Shown here in pieces: positions 14,046 to 26,300 of a DNA stretch of 64,000 bases; position 1 is the stretch's first letter; each line of letters begins with the position of its first letter. The stretch comes from Haliclystus octoradiatus. Taxonomy: Eukaryota; Cnidaria; Staurozoa; Stauromedusae; Haliclystidae. The translations under genes were made by a program, and so were the position numbers. The DNA lies in the NCBI GenBank assembly GCA_916610825.1, contig OU744447.1, positions 20,429,563 to 20,493,562 on the forward strand. The letters run 5' to 3'. The notes under the pieces are model-generated. The model ran no database searches. It had not been told where the DNA came from and was given only the letters and a program-made list of their open reading frames with translations.

Positions 14046-14265
14046 ATGAGTCAGACTTCATGACGTAAGGGATATTTCAGCCAATCAAGAAGGCTTACAG
14101 CTCCACGTGATCTCAAGGTCGCATGTGATTGGGCATTTCCAAATTCTGAAATGGTGGGCCAACTTTTAGTAAGAAATTCCTCTAGCCCGAGTGCAGCGAC
14201 TCTCAGTTTCATGAAGCGGAACACGGGATAGAGGCTCTTGCCTACTGTTGAATATTCTGTTTACC
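14046..14265 (+). promoter_or_regulatory. Probable MCCC2 promoter and 5' untranslated region
   Basis: Upstream of the MCCC2 start codon there are a TGAGTCA motif (about 14048), TGACGTAA (14061), a CCAAT box (14081-14085) and a CACGTG E-box (14104-14109), all within 300 bp. The transcription start is not visible. Bases 14245-14265 are identical to the terminal 21 bp of the 5.8-kb transposon's right end (10419-10439). The start codon lies in AAGATGGCCGCC, close to the YY1 consensus often found at animal housekeeping starts. Confidence 0.35.
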
Positions 14266-14346
14266 ATTTTGAATAGATCTGGTTGTCTGCACTTAACACC
14301 GCGGATTATTTCTGATTCGAGGCTATTGACACTTGAGATTGTCAAG

Positions 14347-17300
14347 ATGGCCGCCATTAGGCTGTGGACGAATGCGAATAAATCTGTTTTATCTCGCGTA
14401 TTTCTGTCACCTAGTCGGTCTGCTATAGCTTATTACCATGATTATTCAAAAGCAGGAATAATCAAATCTAATATCAATAGAAATTCTGATGACTTTAAGG
14501 TAGGTAACATGATCATTGATCATGCAAACAATGTTTTAGAGATTAATTGCTTAGTAGGCCTAGCCTATGAACATGAATATGATCTTCTATGATGAATGTA
14601 TCCTGTTAAGTTGAAGTGTTCAGTTAGAACTATCAAATGAGTACCTAGGCGAGTTTCTTTTCGTCGTGGTGAAAATTTGATTTTGTGTCTGGTGGTGATA
14701 TTCAAACTTTTTGAAATAAGCATTAGCATTTATGATCAGAATTTAAATTCAATACACAGTTTGACTACTATAAGTAAAGCATAATGCAAAATCATTCCAT
14801 CCAATTCATGATTAAATCTAGGATGCTGCTACTTAATGCTTACAGGCTCGGTCCAGAGGCACATGTACACGTCCGTCTAACCTAACCGTCTTTAGGTAGC
14901 AGTAAAAGGTAAAAAGTTTAATCAGGGTCCACCAGAAGATCCTCTGTGAAAATGAGACTTGAGATAATTACCAGAAGATGTTCCAGATCTCTAGGAATGA
15001 AATTTTATAGAACAAAAGGTGTGGATGGAGGCACGTCTGAGATACGGAAAACGAAAAGAAATGTCATGTAAACGAATATGCCACATGGAATATATTGCTT
15101 TGCGAAATAGATATAGGTGCATTGCATATAATAACAACTATTCAACTGGCACAGTATTCATTTCCATTCCATTCCATCGCAATCTTTTATTAAGAATCTG
15201 ACTGTAAATGCAGAGACTCTAACTCTCACGCATTTGGCGTGAGTCTCACTCTTTTCACTCCGAACTTATGAATTCACATGTCATTTTTATCTTGTTTGAA
15301 TATTGTGCCCTGCTACCAGAAGAAATACTTTAATAATAAACGTATTACAATGCTGTACATATAATTCAAAGTAAAATGTGTTTTATTCATCCTAAATCGG
15401 GAAAATGCACACTTTTTCTACGTTATTCCATATTCTTTGGTCGTGGCTAGATCAGCGGGGTAACTGAAGGACATTTTTGTGACTTTTTATTGCTTCTTTT
15501 ATTTGTGTTAAATTCTGTTTTCAACCGATTTTAAAATTCTTTTTGCACCTCGTACGTAAATATATTTACTACAAATCTGTCTTGTATAAAATGAAATATA
15601 AAAAATTATTGCAACAAATGTTAGTCAGCCAAAACGTTTTATCACCAAGTTTAGTTTAAAAGTTAAGAACTTTTTATTTTTTTTTTAAATTATACTTGGC
15701 AGATTTGTGGTAAATGTACAAAGGTACCAAATGCAAAAAGAATTTTGAAAATCGGTGGAAAACTGAATTTAATACAATTGAAAGAATCCATAAAAAATCA
15801 TAAAATGTCCTTGAGTTACCCCTGATCTAGCCACAACCATATTCTTTTGACCTAAAATTGTCTTGTTTTTCTAGACTTGAGCTTCTTTTGTCTCGATTAG
15901 CCAATAATATTAGTTGTCTCGTTTCTGTGCTTTATCGCCAAGACAACCAAAATTTAGCCTGTTTGCAGACTAAAGCAATTTTCTTTCAATTTTCTGACGA
16001 CGGAATAATAAATTTCGTACGAACCTGAAAATCTGAGATAAATAGTTGAAAATTGCTTCGGAGGGCGTGGTTGTAGGGAAAAGTTTTGCAAAGGCATGGG
16101 CATGGGTCCTCAAGCGTTGATGTCTCTATAGGTTGGAGTCTCTCGTATATGTAAAAGTGAATGCTTGTTACTTCACAAAATATAGTTTGAATTTGAGTAA
16201 TAACAACCATATATCCTGCAAGGGTAAATACCAAACTGCAAACTCTTGTAAATTTACCAACCAAACCCAAAAATGGTCTTCTTGTCTAGAACATGAGCGT
16301 ATCAATCTAAAAGATTTCCGACCCCCGTCTCAATAATGCTGCTTGCTCACAATTTTATTATTTCGATGAATTTCACAGTGTTTGATTCCTCGTAGCATGA
16401 AGTTTTTATTTCTTTTTTAGCTGTGGTGAATTATAATGATAATGATAATTCCAGCGTTTTCTTTAAAGTGTATATCCCGGATATTGGGAGATTGCTTCTT
16501 TAGATAGAGAAAAATTTTCTATCAGTACATGTTCTTCTTGTAATTTTACTTTACGCAAGCATTTCCCCCTCAAAAATGCAATCAAAGTTACGATTTTGTA
16601 TCTCACTCTTTTTCCTCGAACAGGAACCCGTTTATTTTCCACAAGAGAGGTTACACCGGAAAAAACACTAAACGTTTTACTTATTTGTCTCTAAATAAAA
16701 AACCGCTAAACCAAATGACAATCTGCTTTCGGAATGAAATTTTCAATGTTCAGCTGAAGATTTAGAGCTATATTTGATCAATGTTCAAGATCCAGGTAAA
16801 GAGATATAAACCTCTAAAGTCAAAAGTTTTTAGTTTTGGATTTTTATCAATCAAATGCTCACGCGATTAGCACCTCTTTACGACTTCGTCTAAGCAGGTT
16901 ATCGCTGCTGGTTATTGAAGATGTGTGACTATTTTTAATACGCATCAACTATGCCGACTATGTTTAGACGAAGTCGGAAAGAGGTATTAATCGTGTGAGC
17001 ACTTGAGTGAGAAAAGTCCAAAACTAAAAACTTTTGACTTTAGAGGCTTATATCTCTTTACTTGTATCTTGAATATTGATCAAATATAGCGCTAAATCTT
17101 CAGCTGAACGTTGAAAATTTCATTCCGAAAGCAGATTGTCATTTGGTTTAGCGGTTTTTTATTTAGAGACAAATAAGTAAAACGTTTAGTGTTTTTTCCG
17201 GTGTAACCTCTCTTGTGGAAAATAAACGGGTTCCTGTTCGAGGAAAAAGAGTGAGACACAAAACTAACTCAAAATCTTTGACTGCATTTTTGAAGGAGAA

Positions 17301-20300
17301 ATGATCGCGCAAAGTAAAAACACAAGAAGATCATGTACGAATAGAAAATTTTTCTCTATCTAGAGAAGCAATCTCCCAATATCCGGGATATACACTTTAA
17401 ATGCCCTAAATTACATCATATCGTATAACTATCGAAACGTGCCAAGAAATGTAGTGTTGTTTGATATGATATCGATATCATATATATATTTCGTCATTTT
17501 GACATTAGCGATCGTATATCCTGGGGTGACCATTAAACATTTTTTGTCAAATTTCGTGCAATTTTAAAACAACAAATTGCAAAAACTGTGCAATTTTGTA
17601 GGTACTGTATTACATTACTGATTACTGAAGCCACCTTTTTTTCTGACAAAATTGACAAATACACCTCCTGGTCAGATTCATATGGTTACGGCTTGACCCA
17701 ACACACTAACACAACATTATGTTTTAATTATGTCAATATCATATCAAATACTACATTATCTTGGCACGAATTGATAGTATACCATAAAATGTAATTTAAT
17801 GGCATTTAAAGAAAACGTTGGAATTATCATCAATTCACCACAGCTAAAAAAGAAATGAAACTTCATGCTACAAGGAATCAAACACTGTGAGATTCATCGA
17901 AATAATAAAATTCTGAGCAAGCAGCATTATTGAGACGGGGGTCGGAACTCTTTCAGACGGTCAAGCCCATGGTCTAGACAAGAGGACCATTTCCATATTT
18001 TGGGCTTGGTTGGTAAGTTTGCAAGAGTTTGCAGTTTGGTATTTTACCCCTACCGCCACATATGTTGGTTGTTGAATAAACATTGCAAATTTTTTCCATT
18101 GAATGGGAAGCCTAAAGAACCCCATAATGTCTTCTAGTTCAAACATTTGATTTGATGTAAATTAAATTGAAATTGTCAAGATGGCCGCCATTAAGCTGTG
18201 AACGAATGCCAATAGAGATAAAATGCTTATGGCTTAGGCTTTGAATATGAATAATGAATATAATCTTCTTTGAATGTCCCTTTTTCAGTTAAAGTGTGCA
18301 GTTAGAACTATCAAATGAGTAACCAGGCAAGTTTCTTCTCGTCCTGGTGAATCGTAAATTTTTTGTTTTTGTCTGGTGAGGATCAAACTTTTTTAAATAA
18401 GTATGATCAAAATCAAATTCAAAACACAATTTGACTATTAGAAGCCAAATGCAAGATCATTTCATTCAATTCTTGAGAAGATCCTGAGTGAAAATGAGAC
18501 TTGAGATAATTAGCAGAAGATGCTCTAGATCTCTAGGACAGTAATTTTATAGAACAAAAATGGGAGTGGGGGCACGTCTGGAATACGAAAAGCGAAAGGA
18601 AATTAATGGAACAATTTAAAACAAGTTGTTTTGTAATTCTGCATTCATGAAAACGAGTATGCTGCATAGAATACATTGTGTGCAATAGATATATATGCAG
18701 TGACTATAGCAACAACTATGTATATGCAATTTGCAATTTAGGCTACTTGGTACATTTTAGATATCGTGCATGGTACTTCTTGTTCTCAAAGGTGAATAAT
18801 TGATTTGCTGCTAAGTCCACACAATTGTTTAAAATTTTTATAGCAAGTGTAGACCGAACTGTTTTCGACGAACTGTATTCCATGAACTTCCATTCCAATG
18901 ATTGTAGACCAACTTGATTTAGACAATCTTGCAATCTTGGTAATCAGTTATCTTTATGCAAGCATGCGTGACACAAACTCTTTTTGTGAACCTGGTAGCT
19001 ATGGTCCGAGAATAGAATTTAAGTTTTGGGATCCGATCTTACCTACCTGATCTTTTTCTCAAAATTCTTCGAAACCTCTTCATGAAAATTATGTTTATAA
19101 CCATTTTCTATGCTGCTTTTTGTGTAAATTTTCAATTTGTTCTTAGAGCCGTCTCAGAGTTATAGTAATGAAAACTTCCATAAATGTATAACTTATCTAA
19201 TACTTATAGATGGGACAGTATGTCAATATGGTTGTATGTTCAAATTTTCAAAGTAAGATGAGTATTACATATATGAGTAACTACACATCATTAGAACATG
19301 GAATTGCGTAGCAGAACAATGAATTGTACTGTAATAACTAAGAAGAAACATGTACAAATACAAAATAACGCATCGTACAAAATTACGGAAATTTGATTAA
19401 AATGGGTCAATAAGAGTAAGAGACCGTTATGGGAATGATTAAAAATGCGTAGACTGTAAACTTAGGCTACATGCATAAAAATGTTGCAGATAGATAATAC
19501 TGAAATTCTAACATCTGAAGATTTGTAATTCCCTGATTTGATAGACCTGGCAATTTAAGTAAAGCATTAAAATTTTATTTGTGTTGTTTCCTTTATTGGT
19601 CATATTTATTTTCGTAGGAAAAGGCATTGCGTATGCAGAATGTGGTAGATGACCTGAAAAGTACAATTAATACTCACTCTGAAGGTAACTGCATTTGCAT
19701 GTCGACGTTGAATTGATGGGAGGTAATTTCCTGCCCCTCTAACCTGCTCATTCATTTTGTCATTTTTATTCTCAAACTCTTCAGAACTTTTTATTGAAAA
19801 TGTTCACGAGGAGGCAGGACCAAGTGGTATCCAATGTCCATATGCAATATTACTCTTCAATCTTATGGCAAATCAATCACATTATTGTGTTTACAGTTTT
19901 CCTGAAATGTCCATCGACGTCCATTGACATTCTTTTATTTTGTTTATTGCAGGTGGAGATGCTAATAGCATAGCCAGACATAAAAGGCGTGGGAAGCTAC
20001 TTCTACGTGAAAGAATTAATCATTTGTTGGACCCTGGGTAGGATTTATGCTATTTTTTCTATTTTCTATATTGTATTTTAGTCTTGTCTTTGAAATCTTA
20101 TTGATACCTGATACATTCCATAACTCTAAAATATTGCTACTCATCTAGCTCCACAACAAACATTTGAGGTTTGAACTACATGAATTTTCTGTCCAATGAA
20201 GGCAAAATATGCTATATAATATATTATACTGGTCACCTGTCTATAAGGGTCATTTTACGTAGATTCCTTGGGTGATTGCTATATTATACAGGTTTGACTG

Positions 20301-23300
20301 TAGGTGTAGGTTACATAGAAATGTAGGTTATCTATAGTCTATAGGCTAAAAGTTGAAGTATGTGACATTAACCAATATTAAACAGTGTGACAGTCAGTTA
20401 GTCAACACACAGCATACACCGAAGTAAAACCAATGTAGACAATTTTTGGATAACATCAGAGTAGCACCTTTTGAACTCCTTGTTTACACTTTTGGAGAGC
20501 GTTTAATAAAGCCCCTGCGAAAACAGTTCAGGAGTTCATGAACAGGTCATGTAAATTGTGCGCCATTTAACATTCATGAGCTGTAACGTTCATCAACTGT
20601 TCATGACCTCCTGAACTGTTTTTCGCCAGGGGAGCGCCTAGACAATTAATAATGAGAGCTTATATAAAGTAATTCAAACAGATTCCTGATTTGTAATATA
20701 ATAATTCTCCAAGTGGTATATCTGAAGCCAGTTTAATTCAAACTAATAGATAATTAAACATAGTTATTGTATAATAAGCCATGTATAATTATATCAATAT
20801 GGAAGTTTGTCTATGATTTTTCCACTCAACTGATGGTGTGAAATTTGATTTTGTTTTTATGGACTATTGTTCTCAAACATATGATGTTAATCAAATAGAA
20901 TGATGTTGTTTACAATTCATGTTGCATGCGTTTTTCATTGATTTTAGTCTTTTTTCAAAACTTTTTTATCTCCTGATCACACCAGGAAGGAGAATCATAG
21001 ATAGAGTGAATTATTTTTGACATACTGTACAACCTTAAACGCAAAAAAACTGTTTTAAATTTCCGAGACTCAAATGAGTACTGCTTATTATCTATGCAGG
21101 TCATTTGAATATTGTATGTATCTGTGACAGTTTTACGTTATTTTTATGTTTCTTTCATTATTAATCAATAAAATCTTGCCCACCGATATTAAATTTGTGT
21201 CAAATGACAGTGAGAAATTCTTTACGTTTTTGTAAAATATCCTACAATGATTCCCCTGCAAAAGCAGTTTAGGAATTCATGAACAGTTCATGAACATTAA
21301 ATAGTCGGCCCAGTTCCACTTTTCATGAGCTGCCCATAATTTGTTTTTTTAAAAGTGTTATAGCTTATTTTATAAAAACTACTCTTGATGTCGGTTATCA
21401 ACGAAAATTGTCCAAATTAAACCATTTTTTGAATAATAACTCTCCTGTAGCTCTGCTAAACATTTTGAAGAGAGTTTTCCATTCATTTAGTCTTGTATAG
21501 GTGTGACATCATTTCCCTGGACATTAATGCTATAAATTTTAATATTTTTTGAACTATTTCTGATTAAAAGGTCACCATTTTTAGAACTTTCTCAATTGGC
21601 TGGTTATGAGCTGTACGATGACGTTGTTTCATGTGGTGGAATGGTTACTGGTATTGGAAAAGTATCTGGGTGAGTTCATAACTTCAGGTCAATTACTATG
21701 CGAATTTGACAGTTCAATACAAGTCATTTATTATCATTGGTTTAAGCGAAGAAGCCTCTCACTCTAGAAATCGAATAGTGGTATACACTATTTAGGTGCC
21801 TTTAACTAGCCAACACTGTCTAGATAGATACATCTTACTTGGCTACTTGGCATAGCTTGAAGGCTCTCTAATGAATTGACACTGATAATAACAAAGTAAA
21901 TTAAATGTTACAATTATTTGACGTCCTTTCAAAGTAAGAATTACCACCAATCATCAAATATTTAGTTTGGCTTCATTATTATAGAACAAGTTAAATTTAA
22001 CAAACTTTTTTCACATGAATAGGTTTAAACTGTTTACAGTACTATTATTCATGTTAACTATTTTTGTTGACAGTGTTGAATGTATGATTGTTGGTAATGA
22101 TGCTACTGTTAAAGGTGGCACCTATTATCCTATTACTGTCAAGAAACATCTTCGTGCTCAAGAAATTGCTCAACAGAACAGACTTCCTTGTATATACCTA
22201 GGTGTGTATAGCATATTTAATAATTTACATTTTGAGAATCAATACTTGCTTGAACATGTGTCCCGCAATACATGATTATTTCAAATCTAATTAATAAAAG
22301 CAGATGTATAATTTGATAACAATTTTTTTATTAATACTATAATATCTTTTTCTTCTCTCAAGTCAGATTTATATGTTTTTAAACTAAGATTAATTTTACT
22401 GCAAATATCGAAGCCTTCTAGTCTGCTTTCAATAAGGGTTACCACACACTTTGCTTTCAACACTACCCGAGTGCCTTCAAGCTTTTCTGAGTGCTGTAAG
22501 TACAAATACAAATATGTCAAAGTGTGTGGCAACCTTTTTCTAAAATAAAACAAATTTTGATAACCAATTTTTTATATTGCCGAAGGACGCTCAGATCTTG
22601 AATTAGTAATTTAAAATTCTATTAAGTCAATGTTTTCACTTACTAAAATGTTCTTGGATCAAATTTAAACTTCAAAACGTTAGTCTTCTATAAATTCTAA
22701 GCTACTTTGGTTACAATGTCAGTGACTTGAGAACTATCACAACATTTTTTCGCATTATGCAAGTAATACAAAATGTAACACACTTGTTGCATGAACAGCT
22801 ATCAAAGTGTATCTTTGTCTTTTGAAAATTGTGTGGACTGTGTGAAATATTTCTTGAAATATGATATTCTGAATCATTGAAAAGATTAAGAAGAAAGTTT
22901 TGAAAATCAAAGAAATTTGTACAGTAAAAACATTTTTACAAAATGTGGTCCCACGTTTCTCAAACCATCTGCAGCCTCAAGGAATGCAATATTAATTACT
23001 GTAATGTTAGTAATAGAGAACAGGCAATGTATATTGACATTGGTTTTATTTTTTCATTTATTTTGTCTTCCGTATATGTTGTAGTTGATTCGGGCGGTGC
23101 ATTTTTACCTAAACAAGCAGACGTATTTCCTGATCAAGATCATTTTGGTAGAATATTTTATAATCAGGCGCAAATGTCATCAAGAGGAATTGCTCAGGTA
23201 GGCCTCGCAACATTTTCAGGTTTTTATCAAGCTCTCGCCTACATGTTTTTCATCGTTGTAACATTACATCTAAGATTGATGTCACTCAGACCCACTTTCT

Positions 23301-26300
23301 CCCTTGTGAACTACTTGCATCCAGGCGCGGATCCAGGAATTATTTTATGGGGTCAAAATTAATTGCGTCATTTGCCACACAGTCAGAAGTCAGAAGCAGT
23401 CAGAAGAATCCAATAGCGTGACAAATTCAAACACAGTGATATGCTTTGAACACTTGTCTATGACAAATTTCAGTTTCGAGACACATTTAATTTTGAAAAT
23501 TTCATTCTCATAACACTGTAAATCAAAATTAAATTAAATCATAACTACAACTACAATTATTTCAAACTAGGACAAAATAGCTCCCGGATGAGTAGGTTAG
23601 TCGTGTTTTCTCTTTGGCAATGAGCTCGCCGACGGTAGGTCAATGGTTAAAAAGTTTGAGACAGAAACAATAGACAGAGTTTTAAACAATAGAATTTCTA
23701 ACACCGCAAAACTGTAGTGGTGACGCTGTTGTAGATCTTTTCTACTGCCGCAGCATACCGCAGCGCCGCTTGACAGTAGATTACATAATCTAATACAACT
23801 GCTGAGGGAATCAAAACGCTGAACATTGAATTCAATACAATTACGATCATTTATTACAAAATATATGCGAAAATGAAATATTGAAAATTTTTCGTTAAAC
23901 GTAATTGAACAGAAGATAAGAAGGAATGATAATTTTGATGAAAATACAAATATAACTTAATCACTAACAAAGGAACGATGACGTTACTATTTATAGTGAC
24001 GTTATCTTCAAATTCTCCTGTAAAATTTTGGGATGACATTTGCCTTACTTGCACCCGTCTGGATTGTATCCATTCCGATGGTCTATCAGTCAATGAATCC
24101 ATTTCAGATTGTTTCAAAATAATTAGAAAATATGAATCCGAAAGGGATTGTTTGCTTTGTGAAATGTTATAAATAAAAGAAATGAAATCCTGCTTGAACA
24201 CACAGGAAGACCCTATCAAGTCCCTAAGTCCCTAAGTCGTTTTAACTTGTGTATTTTATTAACTTTTATTGCTATCATTGATTATATATAATTAGAAAAT
24301 TGTTCATAATTTTTGATTTATTTATTTGATAGATTGCAGTTGTTCTTGGCTCATGTACCGCTGGTGGCGCGTATGTTCCTGCAATGGCTGATGAATCCAT
24401 CATTGTTAAAGAACAAGGCACTGTCTTTCTAGGAGGTCCACCCTTGGTATGTCTTCAACAAATTATACAGAGCTGTACATATGTCATTATTGATGCCATG
24501 CAAGATACTTTTTGTGGTGTTCATGACCTTGAAATATCATACAAGAACTGCAGAGGAACTATATTATGAAAATCATGAACTTGTTGTAAATTCTATCTAC
24601 TGATTTTCAAGAGTAGGCATGCCAGCTGAAATATAATGTTTAGTAAAACCCAAAAACACAACTTTTTCTCCATGATTATTTCATTTTCAATGTTTAAATG
24701 TCTTCAAGTCATAATATAAGAAGATGACAAGCAGAGTTTCTTTCTTTCCTTCAAAATGACACCTAAAACATATCTACTAATTGGAATCATTTAATCTGAA
24801 CAAATGTTAGAAATGACTTATATAATGGTAGACATTATGTTGCCCTTTGCAGTTTTGTTTCACTGATATCAGAAACATTTCCTGATGAATTCTTACTTTA
24901 AATTGTTCTATTGAATTTACCCTATAGGTACAAGCAGCAACTGGTCAGCAGGTATCTGCAGAAGAACTTGGCGGTGCAGATCTCCATTGTAGGTAGGTGA
25001 CATCAATACCAATCATATGCTGTTTACCATTTTTCACAATGTCTCCTGTGTGAAGATCAATTTTCTAACAAGTACAGTACTAACAAAGTATAAAACAGTA
25101 CAATGAAACCTGTATATAAAACCAACTATGAAAGTTGGACAAGTTAAACCACTATAGATACATGGCCTTTATATAAAGTTGATTCAATATAAATTATTAG
25201 TTTAGACATTGAAAAAGGGACCACTATAGGCAGGTAGTCGCTGCATAGTGTTGACCTTTATATAACAGGTTTGATTATACTAACATAAATAATGAATGTT
25301 AAATGTATGTTTGATAGAATTCCAAATGTTTATTCTATTCCAATGAGAGAGGCGTAACGAGACAAGTGAAAGGCAAAGGGAAACCATGAGCTTCCGTGGC
25401 AGGTAGTTCCTGCCTTTCGACTGTATCAATAGCATCTTGAGGGTATTAAATTCCAACTAAAAGTGGTAAAGTATTTCACAATAGCAAGAATATTATTTTT
25501 TGTGTCTAAATTATTGGTTTTGAAAGATTCCGATCAAGTGCATATCTTGACTTATGTAAGTCCTGCTTACATTGATATGCTGCATTTCAACAAGTTGTAA
25601 GTACAGTATAGACACATATCAAAATCAGGATAGTGAAAAGTAATGTGAGAAATGAGACCTGCGCTAAACAAGTGCATATCTTCATATTAGATTTTAATAC
25701 TGTAATGTAATTTTCAATTTTATTAAATGTTGATATTAGGAACGTTCTTATGTATTTGAGGAAATGTCAAAATAATCCGAATTTCAAATTGAGCCTTCAG
25801 TAGATTGTTCTGTTGTTGAATTTTAAGAAAAAGTTGTTGACCAATCAGATTCGGGAATAGAATTTGGTATAAATTTTATTATGAAATTTGATTCAATTAT
25901 TATTCAATTCTTGTAGAACGTCTGGTGTTACCGATCAATATGCCATGGATGATTTGCATGCCCTTCATTTAGCAAGACAAAGTATTAAGAATTTAAATTT
26001 AAAGAAAACTATAGAGGTAATTATATTCGTTCGTTTGCATGCAAGGTGTTCTTTTCTAGTATAATATGGCCAATAGACACCTTCACAATGAACAGCTCAC
26101 ATGTAACAATGTAACATCATCATTTAAGTTATAGATGTAACCAGGGGAGACGCAATTTATTTGTTTGTATTGCAAATCTGCAATCAGTGAAGTAGTATAG
26201 TCCCATAGAAATATATCGAATAGTCACAGAAGAGGTCCTCCAAGGTCCAGACAGCGGACTGCGCTAATAATTTATCCTATAATTTTTTTGCATGAAGAGA

